A DNA stretch of 64,000 nt from Anas platyrhynchos. Lineage: Eukaryota; Chordata; Aves; Anseriformes; Anatidae. The stretch lies in the NCBI RefSeq assembly GCF_047663525.1, contig NC_092590.1, positions 56,008,001 through 56,072,000 of the forward strand. Reading direction: 5' to 3'. Below are positions 45,144 through 58,799 of this stretch, piece by piece; the first letter of the stretch is position 1; each line of letters starts with the position of its first letter. The notes below the pieces were generated by a model. It was not told the origin of the DNA and searched no databases. It saw only the letters and a list, made by a program, of their open reading frames with translations. The position numbers and the translations under genes were made by a program.

Positions 45144-48100
45144 CCTTAAGGAAATGGACTTTTCTATCTACCAAATTTGAAGCAGAACTAGGTACTCTGG
45201 GAAAAAAAAGTTTGGAAAAAAGATGGTATGATCTGTTTTTAGTTGGGAGCAAAAACGATAAAGGCTACTTGTGCTGATGTTGGATATCCTCACCTGTGGC
45301 CTAGTCTTTTTAAAGAATGGCTTATTGCCCACTTGTGTAAGTGGCCATGATCAACCCAGGAATCTGTTCCTGTCTTGTTCATAGCTTTAGATGAGATCTC
45401 TAGAGCGAAGGTAACTCTCCTTGCACCAGGGTGGCCACCTTCTCCCTGCTCTGTGCCACCCTCTCCCTTGTGCTGCTGTGGGCAACCGCATCAAAAATTC
45501 TGGAGCAATTTCTTGGCCTAAAATTCCCTGATCATATCCGCAGCTGGGAGCAGGTGAGCGGAGCAAAGGAGCGGGGTCTGCTGCCAAGGACACATGCCCA
45601 GCACCCTGTGGCTAGCTCACTCTAAAGGTCTGCTTGTAGTGTGCACTGAGATTCCTGAACAAAAGGTGCCATACCCAGTATTTTATTCACAAAGTAAAAC
45701 TGAATTGCCCTGACAGCACCAATCTTTTCAGTACTTTTATGCTTACCTTAAGAACAGATTCAGTGATACCCCAGGAAAAGTCACAGGAAAACTGAGCTTG
45801 CAAACTTGGGGTAGACTCTTTTGGGAAGAAGCCATTTTCTCGTATGATTTGTTTATAATACCGTGCAGATGACTTGGGAATCCTTTCCTTTTTTTCACTT
45901 TTGAAATCTACGTAAAATAATCCACGCCGAATGTTGTAAGCATGTTGCCATTCAAAGCCGTCAAGGAGTGACCAGGCTGTGTAGCCAAACACATCTATAT
46001 TGTCGTATTTAATAGCTGCGTAAGAGAAATTAACATTCATGAGCCGTATATTTAGGACTCTAAAATATACGAGGGATGATTTATGAGAAAGGTCTATTCG
46101 CTTGGAAAATCTTGAGGGTTTTCTCAGTGCTGAGAGGGTCATTGGCCCATTGTAAGTCATTGCAAAACTGTGATAGAAATTGTATAGCCTAGTCCTTACT
46201 CAGTAAAAATACAAAACCAAAATCAACCAACCAACCAAAAACCACTGGTTCTTTAAGAAATTAAATTAGTGTTGAATGCTTTTTTTTTTTTTTAAGCTGC
46301 ATTTGATGTTTTTTCCATAACAAATCTATGCCAATAAAATTAGATAATTCTGACTAAAAAGTAAGGCTAAAAATCACTTGGTTTAGATTGTTTCTTTGTA
46401 CTTGTCATGAGGCTAAAGCTTTCTTTTATTGTCCACTTTTACTTAAAGTAACCCTGCAAGTTCTAACATTCATGAATGTCTCTTCAGCTTCTAACTGAAA
46501 AATTAAATGTGTTGGTAAGGACATACAGTGACTTCAGAACAAACTGGATTGATCAACCCAGAGATGGAAGTGCTTGGTTTATTCACATGAAATGCATGTT
46601 TTTTCTTATTGTCTCTACACTTCGTAAAATATTATGCTTTTATGTCTAGCATGTGAGGAAGATAACAAAATTACTGCTTTCTCTGATGTGGGAACTGATC
46701 ACTAGGAAGGACAGTAAAACTTCCAAACCAGCTTCTTGCTGGACACCAAGTAATAAGAACATTCATCATGCACTTACACCACACGCCAACTGACAACCTG
46801 GAAGAAAAAAGTCCAAATTCCTCGATCAGTCCTGTTAATGGCTAATTGCCACCTTTTAGCTAGCAACTAATGCAGGATAACTCCGCATGCTAACCCTTAA
46901 GGGCTGGAATATCAAGGGCAAAGCAGTGAGCAAGCAGGGTTACTGTGGATGTTGACACAGACAAACGGACTGCCATATTCTACCTGTCCGGCAAGTAATA
47001 AAGATGAAGTATTCCGATGTAAAGCCCTTTTCTCACCCAACAGTATCTTGCCTTGTTTTCTCAGGACAGCATAAGCAACAGATCAGGATGGAGCATTGGC
47101 AAGAAGATGAGGGAATTTAATGGATTAATGCATGTATTTTCATGAGAAGCAACTTCTAAATATTAGTGTAACCATGGGACAAGACATAAAAATCTCTGAG
47201 AATATCAAATGCAAAAGCTGGAGGTGGAGAGTGATGTAGCAGATAAATAGGCCAGAATGTCCTTGAAAGCAAAGATGAGTACTTCATGTCTGCAATTGGG
47301 AAGGTTGAATCACTGGAAGTAGGCACACAGGGACAGCCTAAGTGACATTTTTGAAAAATTGTTTCTTGTAGAAGCACTCTGAATAGATGGGGGCTAAATT
47401 AAATTGTCTGAGCAAAAGACACTGCAGTAATTGTGATGATGCATGCCTAGATGAGAGTTTTTGGCTGTTTAAATTGCTAGGGAAAAAACAACAACAACAA
47501 AAAACACACAACACCACACACTATTTTGTGTATATTTTGTGGTAAAAATAATTAATATTTAGATGGATGATAGGTAGTGATCCTATGGATCAGAGCAAGA
47601 GTATGTTTACAGGGTTTGCAGTGGCAGCAAAAGGAGATGGCAGAATGTGGTGAAGAAATGAAGGAGGGCTACTTGCCTGGCTGAGCTTTACTAATACCTA
47701 ACCATCTTCATAGTGACACCAGGGAGATAAAGACCAAGTTTTGCATTTAGACAAAAAAGAGATAGCACCAAACTGGTGTCTGTTGCCTATGCAGAGAATA
47801 CAGTGTAGAAGGAGAAGACAACAGAAGTCTGGATCTTCACTGAAAGCTGGAGCTGGAAGGAGAAAAGTCCTCCTAAAAACTAAAGGTATGGCCAAGGGTC
47901 AGGAACAAGAGGCTGAAGGTAGAAGAGGTCAGGGGTGAAGTAAGCTCCCTGTGTCACCAGAGGTTAACTTCCATGGAAGCAGATCTTGAGGCATTTATGT
48001 GTCTACTATAGGTGGAGTCTTGGGGTCCTTCTGTAGAAGTGTTGGTTTCAATATTGACAGGTTTATGGGTGCCACTAAAAAGCTATAGTTTCAATTAGAA

Positions 48101-51100
48101 TCACAGAATCTCCTGAGTTGGAAAGGACCCACAAGGATCATTGAGTCCAGCTCCTGGCTCCACACAGGACCACCCAAAAAATAGCCAGGAGCCTATTACA
48201 ATCCGGCCTATATAAATGACATTTTGAGATTAAAAAGATCTCATTGGTTTTGCTGCAAGGAGCAACTTTATGTTATACCTGACTTCTCTGTCACTAAAAA
48301 TATGAGAATATATTGCAAATGGCATTCCTGGTTAGGCAAAGTCTGCTTCACAAAAAATGTGTTAGCTAAGAGGTAACCCTGTATTTTGAAGCAGAGGTTG
48401 AAGTATCAACATACATATAAATGTAGATTACAGTTTTGTGGTTTTTGGTTGAACATTGAACTAAATATTTCAGAAGTTTGGATCCACAGATGTTTTTTAC
48501 AGACAGGTCTGCTCTAGAAGATGGAAAAAGAGCATGCAGTAGATTTTCTTACACAAGTGTCCAGAAATCTACCTGCTACACATCTTCAAATCCAGGCCTG
48601 CACCTAGGATTCCCTGCTGTATCAATGCAGTATTTAAAATATTCTAAACTGAGTACTGGAACGTAACCTCCTCAAAATCTGGTAAAGTCAGGCCATACCA
48701 TGTATGTGTGAAGTTTACAGTTTGGACCAGCTTTACCTGGACAATCTTCATTAGAAGCTTAATTATGTTTTGTTTTGTTTTGTTTTTGGGTGATACAGGT
48801 TTTCCTGACTTCATGCTTTCTCACGTTTTCCCTTTTCTGATAAGAAAGATTTTTCATGAAGGATCTGAGCCAACCCATGACAACAACATGGCACATGGTG
48901 TAAGATGCAGAAGGCATCGCCCTGCTCTAAGGCTCAGCAGGTATCACTCTCCCAGCACCGAAGCTGAAAAATGGGATGGGGAAAAATAATACTGGCTTTG
49001 CAGAGGCTTCAGTTATTAACAGTGTATAATATAAATATATATATGTGTATAAACAGTGTATAATAGTTTCATATAATATTAAATCTTTCGCCTTCAGACA
49101 GCACACCCTGCACTCTGGCTTTATGAAGGAAAAATACCGAGATTAAAACTGTGTATTTAAAACACATTATCTCTGTTTGCCATTCCGTAATCCTGAGGAA
49201 TGATTGCTGTTTTCCTGCTGATTTACTCTGTGCGTTTGGCACTGGAGTAGAACCTCAGCATGGCGATGACAGCCTGTTGTCACTGGCGCATTTTCCTGCT
49301 GTCAAGGTATGTACCCACATGAAGATTTTACAGTTGGGCTGCCATCAGTGAAAAGTGATATGCGACGTATTTGTTTACATTCATTTCTGGCTCAGTTTTG
49401 TACCCAGATGTTGGACTTTAGCTTCCTGGGACAGAGACTACATTTTTTTTTTCTGTTTGTACAACACCTAGCACCAGTGGATCCTGATCCATGACTTGTA
49501 CTTGTGCGGTAGAAAAAAATTAATAATTAACTTAGTCACCATTATGTCTTCTAAAAAAAGATTAAATCATTAAAAAGCTTAGAAATGATATTTTAAAACT
49601 CTCCAAAAATCCAACAACTAACTTGTGCACAAACCTTGTAAAACCTTATTTATGAAGTTTTTCATCATGTAGATGGCTGTGGTGTCATCGGTTTTCACAT
49701 GGCTGTCAGTGAACCAGCCATTCTCCGCAATCAAGATCCGAGGACTGTCGTATTCCAGTTTAATCCAGTTCAGTACTTCCCTCAAATTGAGTGACAAGTT
49801 TTGTCCCATTTTCGGTAGAGTGTTTGGAGGTTTGAAGTTATTAGGACCAAAGGAAAATGCAAAGAAGTCAGCTGTTCCTTTTATGTACTTTTTTTCATCC
49901 TCAGTAAAGCGTGGCAAAAAGGATAATTCATTTTTCAGTTCTTCTGGATAATCACCATCCCCATGGATGGGTTTAGCAAACCATCCAAGTACTCTCTCCA
50001 CAGACTGCTGGCATTTAGAGATGTCCAAAGCATCTTCTGATCTGTTGGGTTCGATCCAGTGGGATCCCAAGACTATGGACATCAGCCCCTTCTGATATGG
50101 TTCAAAGTGTTTTTTGTAGTTATGCCAAACTTTTGCATGAGCCTGGTAAGAGAAAAATAACATGAAATTGTTACTCTTTAATAAATACCTGCCTGTGCAG
50201 GCAGCTAGATCTGATTTGCTGCAAAATTCTATGGCAATATCGATGATTGGTTAAGGTACAATAATCACACAGCACAGCTGCAATGGGCAATAACTGTTAC
50301 AATGCAAGGTCCTCAGGTGATGGTAATGCTCAGCATCTCCTGTGTGCTGTTCCTGTGATACATCATGTTTGTGGCTTTTTGCCTTTTAACATGGGTCTGA
50401 AGGTTGCAAGATGTCCCAGCAGGTATGTGGAACAGCTCTTCCAGACACTTTGGGGCTAAACTGCTGTTGACAGTGGGATTTGAACTGAGAGAGCAGAGTC
50501 CCAGCTAGTTCTTTCTCTGTAAAACAATGATTGCTGACATGTTTAAAATTTTAAACTGTTTTTCCAATTTTTACATAAATGATAAACCTCAAATTATGTT
50601 TCCTTGGTTAACATTGGCTCTGTGCTATTGAGTGGTCTGTATTTTGGGAGCAATCTGCATTTACTCTGATGAAACCATGTCCACCCCATACTGTTGTTCT
50701 TGCCATTTACTTCCATTTGTTTAAATTTGGACTAATCATTTGCAAAGTTTGAAACAAGAAGTCAAGTTTTACAGTTCCGTGTGAGATTTTTGATCCAGGC
50801 TTTTAGTTCATTTCTTCTTTGAAGATGTTATAATTTTCCCGGCAGTACATGAAGTAGAGCAAAATATTCATTTTAAGTATTCATTCTGAGGGCAGTACCC
50901 CTGTGGTTTGAAAAGAAAATCCATCAGCTGCATCTCCTAAATTTTATTGACTATGACATGTTTCAGTACTCATGATAGGCCAAATACAGACTTCTCTAGG
51001 ACAGACAGAAGTTTTGCTGAGAGTGTTAGTGGCAATGAAAGCATGCCTTGTATCACATCTTAATTCAATTTTTCTGATCATCATCATGTTTTATAAGGCT

Positions 51101-54100
51101 TAACATTGTCACACACCAGAATTACCTTCAAATGTCACATTGTTAATTGCTTAAATTAGAGATCACAGCAGTCGAGATTTCCATGGCCTATGTATTAAAA
51201 GGAATACATGGGAGATTTAGGAACCACTGAGTCCTGTAGGGAAACAGGATTGTTAGGGTGTCAGAGAAGGATGGCTCTGGATCAGGGTGAAGGAGGAGGA
51301 TGTGACAGAGGAGAGGAGCTGACCTCTCTCCAGCTGATGAGTTGTTAAATAACTCAAGGTTTACATTGCTCTTGAAGTGTGGCTCCATATGCTAAGCTGG
51401 AAAGAAAATAACGGTTTGCACCCAGAAAAAAACATTGAGAAGCATTGTGAAACACTTAGAGTGCTGAGTTAGAGTGTCTTCATTACCAAACCGAACAGCC
51501 TTGCTTACATTTGACAATAATTTTAGTTAATTTATCTAGAAATGCACAGCCTTGACAGCTTAAAAAAGCCCCAAACCAACAAATGGACTGGTGTCAGGTA
51601 GATATTTAGCTAAACTCAGGACTACTGCAGAATTACTGTTTGTTAAATTTTGTGTATCAGTTGTTTATGGTTTCTAAGGTCATGCTCGTAACATTCGTTC
51701 AAGGTCTGTCTTTGAAAGTACTGATAAAGTAACATTAACCTTTGAGATTCAGGCTAAAGAGAAATCAGCAAAGTTGTACTCAGGAGGCAAACTCCAAGAT
51801 ACAGTTTTGATATTATAAAAGGGATTTCTTACTGGTCTTGTCAGAAAATGTATGTGGCCAATGCCATCCCCTCCCTGTCCTCTCCTGAAGGTCCTTCCAG
51901 CCCCAGCTGGCTGTTGAGGCCAGGCTTGTTTTATATCACATGGTTAATATATATTTTTTTCCCAGACACAGCCTACTACCACCACTGTTTAACGAAAGGT
52001 GTATATTTGCATTGGCTTAACAAGAAAATTCCTGCTGAAATCAACTGTGTTATTCACAGGGCCAAGCAGCATGACAGTGGTATCCGGTAAATCTTAGCAA
52101 TTCCATGTTTCTAAATGAGGTGGAGAAAGAAGTCTTTGCCAAAAAGCAACTCATTAGCATGCATGACCGATAAAACAACCAGGGAGAACTCATTATATTC
52201 ATACACAATTTCAGGAGGTTGATTAGAAGAAAGTAAAGCTACTATTAAAACATTGCCTACACCTGTGAAAACAGCCACAGGTACAATTGTACAAGAGCAG
52301 ACGTCTAGTACAAATACAAATCCGTACATTTAGGGTAAGTCAAGGTAGGATTTTCACAGCACAAATTCATATGTGTCATCTCCTAGTTCCAAGGGTTACA
52401 TCTATTCAAAAATAATTGTGGCTGGTCTATATTAAGGTTTTTACAGATGTAGCAGAGGCAATAGCATCTGCTTGTCAATATTTCTGGTTTTAGTTAATTG
52501 TCTGTAAGGCAGTTTAGCACTCTCAGATGAAGGGTGTTCTCTAAACACACTATTATTGATGGAACCAACTGATTGTTAGCATTTGTTCTGTAAGACAAAG
52601 CATGAAATAAACATCATTTTAAAAGCTCTATCTTGTATATATATATATTATAGCCATTACAATGGCTATTTTGAGAAAATCTTGACTAATCTTTTTTTTT
52701 TTTTTTCTTTTTTTTCTTTTCTTCCCCCCCCCCCCCCCCTTTCAGTTACATTTTAATCCCTAATCTTTCACTTTCCTTGTTAGATCAAGGACAAATGTCA
52801 AGGCTAAGTACACAGTGAAAGCAGGATCGATATTGTGTATTTATTCTAGATACGTATGACATTAATTTCAGCATATTGTCCTGGTATTAGGATAGCAATT
52901 ATTCCATAGACTTCAAAGCCACAGCAAGTGCTATGTCAGTTAGCATTAACCCTGTAAAAAGGCTAAATAGAATGAGTTGATTTAATAAAATAAAGACAAC
53001 TGTGTTGTTCTCCCCCTTTCTTGAAATATTCTCATAGTGCTTCAAACTCTGATCCTGTAAATTATGTTGTATGTAGACAAAAAGCCTATTCTTGAAAGAC
53101 TGACACTTTCAAGTTCATAAGGTTTATTAAAGTAAAGCAGTTTTCCCTGAATGCCTCAGCAATGAGCACACAAAACAAAGCCAGGTGTATACGGAGCTAT
53201 TTCAGAGTGCTAGAGAGCAAGAGCATTTAGAATTAGAATTAAAAAATCCTAATAAAATGATTCTCACTTTGTGTTGTTTGTTTTTTCAAACCATGAGGAG
53301 CTAGAATAGAAAGTTTGATGATGATGGCATAAAAATCAATTCAGAAGAAGAGCAGGTGTGTGGGGCTTATTTGGATAGTTTATTTCAGTTCAAGGCACTT
53401 TTGATCTGTGGTAATGATGACATGTGGTCAGTAGAGCTAACACCACTTTTTTTTTTTTTTTTTGGCAGACTGACTCTGAAGCTGAGTCCTTGTGAAGAAA
53501 AAAAAAGGTTCTTGACATGCGGGTGACTAAGCTTCTGAAAGAGTGGTTTGAAGGACTGAGGTTTTACTATCAAATTTGTTGTATGCTATCCATCTTGCAT
53601 TTGGCCTTCATCTTTCCTGATGATTTCCAAGAAGTGTAAGGAAGCTAGGCTGAAAATAACTAATTGTATAAAAAAGTGTGAATCAGTTCTGATTCAAAAC
53701 TTGCAAAATACTGTCATCACTGATGATGACCACTATTTGAAAAATCTTCTGACAAAGACATTTACAAGCATAGACAATTCTGCTCTCCATCCTAGAGCTA
53801 TGCTTGACCAATTTCCCAGTAAGAAATATGGTCACTGGTCTAGCTCCATCTTTCTTGATCCTGAGGAGAGGAGGCCCCTTTGCAGAAAGGGAAGAAAATA
53901 TCTGGGTAGACTAAGAGAGAAAAATGATTCCCCATTCATTTGGTAGAAATTTGTTTTTAAAGAGAATGAATTATGCTGCTTCTTTGGAAAAAGCTCATCC
54001 AAACGTCCCAAAGACGATGGTGTCCATGGCATAGAGACTGCTACCAAAGAGCAGGGAGTAACACAGCTGGGCTCAGAGATGAACCTGATCTGTAACAGAT

Positions 54101-57100
54101 CTATATGGAGACATCATATTTGAAAGGGAATGTGTTGCCTTTTCCCAGTGTATGTCATGAAACCAAGCCCATGGGAAAAAAAAATAATGCAGGGAGATTT
54201 CTGTATTCTGATAGTTTTCTCCTGGGGTTTCCTGCAAGATGGAAGGGAATGAGGAGTGTGAATGGTCTTTAACAGAAAACAAACAAACAAAAGAAACAAG
54301 CCTGTATCTGCCTGTTACTTAGCAAAGGCATAAGAGCCTGGAGGGCAGCAAAACAGAGGACGAAAAGGCAGCCTGGTCTGTAGTTTGTGATATTTACAAA
54401 CCTCAGTCTAAGTAATATATAGAAAGAACATAACTAGATCCAGAGTTAATGGTGATGATAGATCAGGAAAATATCTGATTTAGCTCCAGTCACAATGATT
54501 CACCTGCTTTATACTTTCCTACTTCTTGTCCAATTTAGTTACTATTAAATCAAAGAAATCCATGCCATTTTTCTGTGTGCAATTTTTTTCTTCCCTATCT
54601 CAGTATGACAGCTGCTTCAGAAGCAAGCTCACAGTTTCTGTGTCTTCTTTGATGAGTCTTTCAAGTGTCACATGGCAAGTTACATCTTATTAATTGCTTT
54701 GCAATGTTGCTTTGGTAAAGTGCAGTCTGCTTTAATGAATAAGGGAGATAGAGATTGACTGTCACTCTCCATATGGTATAAGATTTCATGTGTTCCAGAT
54801 ATTAGTGATAATGATCATCCAACTGAATAGAGTTTTACCTACGTGAACACCTTAGCAACTCATAAGCTTCAAACTTCAGATTTTCTATTAATTTCCAGGT
54901 AAGTAGTACGAGGTCCTTTAAAATGATTAGCAGCCATTATGACCCTCTGTGTATATCATACACAGTAACATGCAAGGTGTATTTTAAATTGAAATGTTGA
55001 GCTCTTCCGTATGTTGCTTTCCCTGTGTGGAGTTCCTAAGCACTCTGCTTAGCAGCCTTTGCCTCTGTGTTCAGTAGCCTCTGGGGTATTGCCTTAGAGG
55101 GATGCAAGCAGGAAAGAAGGAAGGCACACGTGTTAGCTTATGCATAATACTTTGTGCTAACAACAGTATGTGTGTCTTGAGTTTGATGAAGACAGGTAAG
55201 TCCTCCTTTTGTTGAAAATCCTTAATAAGATAATTATCTACCTAATGACTTACCAGAATTCATTCATAAAAGCAGACTGTTATTTTATTGGTTTAAAATT
55301 GTATGGACTTTTTCCTTTTGCCACCCAATTATTTGAGTTTTGAGCTGTTGGGTTTCTTTAATCTACTAAAATTGTCAGTTAAGAATTAAGAGAAAATTTC
55401 TTCAGACCTCTTCTAGAGACACAAAAATCTCCAGCGACTTTCAAACTGTTCTTACAACAAAATAATCCAAAGTCCAGGAAAGCTGCAGTTTATGGTTTGT
55501 TATATTGTTGGTTTTTTTTTGTGTGTGATTCTCTGACACCTAGCTTCAGTTTATAATTGATATACCATATAAAGGCACTCCCTTATGCAACTGGTAGTTA
55601 GTTCTCACAACACTGCAACAGTGCACTGGCAAATTAAACTAAAAGTAGGACTCACAAGAGAGACCCATCTATGGTTTATCTAAAGGTACTCCGTATATTT
55701 CTATAAAAAGGCTTTAGAATGATTATTCAGCAGTTCGCTAAGTAACAGAGTGATGACCAGAGTAGTTTCTCTTGAGCATTACTGATTTGGTTTTCCTGCT
55801 CAGCATATTTAATAGGTAGACCTGGTAATGTACCTATGGTGGGATAAGAATATTGTCTTTCAACAGGCTGTCCAAAAAGGAAGCCTTCATATGGGCAAGA
55901 ACTTGGTTCTTCCTAAAGCCACTGACATAAATGGGAATTTTTACAACAGAATTGACTCATGTCAACAGGTTCCTCAAAAGCTTCAATTCCAGCTCCAACT
56001 CCAAAACATCATGCTCCAGTTCCTCAAATGCATTATGACAAAGTTAAGATACTTTGTAATTAAGACCTAAAATCTTCAGGAATTTTACAGTGTCACAGAA
56101 GAAAATTGCTAATACGTTAGGCAATATTCATGGTTCTGTGAGAAAGATACCATAGGAAAATAACTTCTGCCCAGTAACAACAACAGTAACTGTTAATGGA
56201 TTGTGAGTTGCTGAAAAGTCTCATTAAAGCTTTAATTTAAGTAATTTGTTTTATGCTTGGATGCACAGATTTTAAAGCTAGAGTGAACTACTAGATCAAG
56301 ACTGAGTTAAATAATAATTATACTAGGAAATTAATTTAGTAATTTGTATATCAGAACCCAGCTGTGCTTGACTTCCTGGCATACCTAGTTGATTCTTCAG
56401 CAGAGGTACTGCTCTCTGTGCTGTGTGCTGCTTACATGGATTTTAGAGTGGGAAAATTTAGAAATTGCTTAGTGGATAACCCAGTTTTGATTGTGCCACT
56501 CAGAAACTCAGGCAGGCAATACCACAAACCCGTGTTGTGTCTTTTGCATGTATTGTATCATATATAGCACTTGAGAATGAAAAGTATGATTGGACATCAG
56601 TTCTCTTTGAGATGCTTCACAAATCTCTATAGTTAGTTTATTTTTGTGCTATGACTGAAATCAGTAACTCTGGATACTCAATGACTTTTCTTTGTATAAA
56701 ACTTTGTATAAAACTCAGAGTGAGTTTTCTGAAAAAGGATGTTCTCCCAGTTGAGGCCTGGAAACTAATACATGAAATAGAAGTTGCAGAATGTTTTAAC
56801 TGCTCTGGTAGTTAATAGTTCCCAACACAAATACTTCTTTCTGTATGACAAATATATTCAGATGTATTTCTTAATTGTATTTATAATTTAGGGTATGTAG
56901 TACAAAAAGTCTCTGTGACAGCTAGGAATTGTTTGAGCAGGGGGAATTATACAAGCTTCTCTATCAAACAGACAGGACCATGACTTGCTCTTTATAGTAC
57001 TTTGAGCACTACAGATAAAAAAAAGCTATATTTATATTGTTAATTATCTTAAACTGCTGTTACTGGAAATTGTTTTAAAGAATAGCATGAGAAAATAAGA

Positions 57101-58678
57101 ATATATATTCTTATGCATCAAGCTACTCTGTAGAATGAAATTCATAATCTATCAGAGATGCTGTAAACTCTGTAAAGCACCAGCATGAACATCTCCACAT
57201 TTTTCCTTAAAGATATGACCCACTTCAGACTTCTCTTTTTGTCCTTTCCAAAGAAAGAATACCATGAACTTAGGACCCAGTACTGCAGCTGCTGAAGCTA
57301 TTGATCATGGGATCAAGCCTTTCAGATGTGTAATTCTGTAGAAGATAGCCAATACATAAAATAGCACCAGCATAAAAATTAAAATGCTGAAAATGCTACA
57401 GAAATAATACAATTCTGAAACTCTTAAATACTGAAGGGGACATTTGTTTTCTTCTCAAGCCAAGAACTGACGACCTTGCTAATTCAGTGATAAACATTTT
57501 GCAGTATGATCCTACTAAGCCAGAACTAATCATATTTATATATACACATCTTTTACTGCTAGTAAAACTGATCCAATATGCAAATAGAACTAAATCTCTG
57601 TATACACTAATAGAATAGTCATTTTAGTGTAGCTGAATGAAAAGAAAAAAGAGGGAAAACCATGGTCTTTAATAGACAGATGTTGTAGGCAAAAATAAAT
57701 TTAAATAGAGTAATAAACAAGCACCTGAAAACAAGTAATTACTGAGTCAGCTGTTGTGACTACAACAATGAAATCAATTTGAGGTTTTGAAAAAAAAAAC
57801 AAACAACTGCCTTAGCTAAGGGTTATTTCTTGATGTTTTCACACTCTGATTATTTTTTTAACATTGATTACATGATTGATTCCTCCCATTATTTCCCATG
57901 CCAGTGCAAGATCAGTTTGTAAAACCTTACTATACTGTACCTTGATCAGATTGTGTCCTACAGTGTAGACGGTGGTTATTTTCCCTTTCTCTCCAGGAGC
58001 ATGAATACCTGTGCCATACCCATGCCAAGCAATTAAGTAAGGATTATGGATGGTAATCCAATATTTAACACGATCCCCAAAGGTCTGGAAGCAAAAGGTG
58101 GCGTAGTCGTTGAATATATCAATTACTGATTCATTTTTCCATCCCCCATATTGTTCTTGCAGTGTCAAGGGCAGGTCCCAGTGATAGAGGGTAACCACGG
58201 GGTCAATATTTCTGTGGACTAGAGAGTCAATAAGGGTGTTATAGTACTGGAGTCCTTTTTCATTGGGAGCTGTTACCACCCCAGTGGGAAAAAGCCTCGA
58301 CCACGAAATCGAAAACTGGTAAAAGGTAACTCCCAAAAAATCCAGAGCTGACAGATCTTTGTCCAGCAAGGTGTAACTGTCACTGGAGACGTCCGTGCTG
58401 TCAGCATCTCTGAACTCCGTGTGGACGAAGCGGTCCCAGATGGAGGATCCTTTCCCGTCCTTCCTCCAGCTGCCTTCCACCTGGAACGCCCCTGTCCCTA
58501 CACCCCAGAGAAACTCTTTGGGGAAAGTGTCATACAAAAACATCTGTGTTTCACTCACGGGACTGGAGTTAGGGTCCTTCTTCCACACAGATCTTCCCTC
58601 TCCGGCAAGCCCAGCGACTATCCTCATGAAAACTAACGTCCAAAAAGCAACAAATCTCTTCAGCCGTCGGCCACACAT
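41459..58678 (-). CDS. KLB: Beta-Klotho, endocrine FGF co-receptor, 5 coding exons, 1006 aa
   Basis: Type I membrane co-receptor that pairs with FGFR to bind FGF19/FGF21-type hormones. Exons in transcript order: 58678-57941, 50142-49635, 46015-45747, 44660-43517, 41820-41459; total 3021 nt, phases consistent. Signal peptide about 1-26 (basic MCGRRLKRF, then a hydrophobic segment). Two family-1 glycosidase-like domains: KL1 (about 47-485) and KL2 (about 515-940). Each has lost one catalytic glutamate. KL1 has HNP (Asn212) instead of NEP but keeps Glu386 in IAENG; KL2 keeps Glu663 in INEPN but has Ala859 (ITANG). This is the pseudoenzyme pattern of the family. Membrane helix about 964-985, then a short basic tail ending CVSL, shorter than the human tail. 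The start is the first Met in this frame, since TAA lies in frame at 58688-58690. Intron 1 is 7.8 kb. Confidence 0.96.
45103..45143. repeat. Uninterrupted 41-base T run in KLB intron 3
   Basis: Forty-one consecutive T on the plus strand (poly-A in the KLB pre-mRNA sense), the longest homopolymer in the window. It may be the remnant tail of a retroposed sequence or simple slippage; no adjacent retrocopy is recognised. Confidence 0.9.
48098..48190 (-). mobile_element. CR1 LINE 3'-end fragment in KLB intron 2
   Basis: Begins agaatcacagaatctcctga, followed by gttggaaaggacccacaagg, atcattgagtccagctcctg and a cacaggaccaccc segment. This is the reverse complement of a CR1 3' end. Only about 90 bp of the element is recognisable. 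Confidence 0.85.
50143..57940 (-). other. KLB: KLB intron 1
   Basis: AT-rich intron with no recognised nested gene. It contains a T-rich tract running into about 16 C (roughly 52691-52740), a short TA repeat near 52636-52650, a T run near 53447-53463 and a perfect 12-bp tandem duplication (ctttgtataaaa, 56690-56713). The longest plus-strand open frame is 53620-53946; it resembles nothing I know. Confidence 0.6.
52691..52740. repeat. Poly-T / poly-C homopolymer tract
   Basis: A T-rich tract with scattered C is followed by about 16 consecutive C. This all-pyrimidine stretch is capable of unusual DNA structure and prone to length variation. Confidence 0.8.
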
Positions 58679-58781
58679 TATGCTGTTTTATAACGCCAGT
58701 GTTAAAAGTCAGATTTCCTTTACTGCCGCTGAAAAAAATCCATTCATTCCCTGGAGTCCCTGCTGTGCAGACTGTCTTCAT
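58569..58781 (-). other. uORF overlapping the KLB start, encoding the mammalian-like N-terminus out of frame
   Basis: An ATG at 58781 opens a 70-codon frame that ends inside KLB codon 36. Its residues 2-18 (KTVCTAGTPGNEWIFFS) match, at about 13 of 17 positions, the first residues of human KLB as I recall them. Here that frame is shifted by one base relative to the KLB ORF starting at 58678. The uORF ATG has a weak context (C at -3, A at +4), whereas the KLB ATG has A at -3, so leaky scanning could reach the main start. A single-base sequencing or assembly error between the two would fuse them into about 1040 residues, close to the human 1044. Confidence 0.65.
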
Positions 58782-58799
58782 TTGCCACTAACTGCTGGA

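Noticed and set aside
45431-45625. Plus-strand frame in KLB intron 3 with a hydrophobic start and a donor-like gtgagc near 45554
   Set aside because: It begins with GTG rather than ATG and is antisense to KLB; no neighbouring exon or known protein matches, so it is not supported as an exon.
53620-53946. 108-codon plus-strand open frame in KLB intron 1
   Set aside because: It is long for AT-rich DNA, but no family is recognisable and I see no splice or promoter context; chance or an old decayed sequence is more likely.
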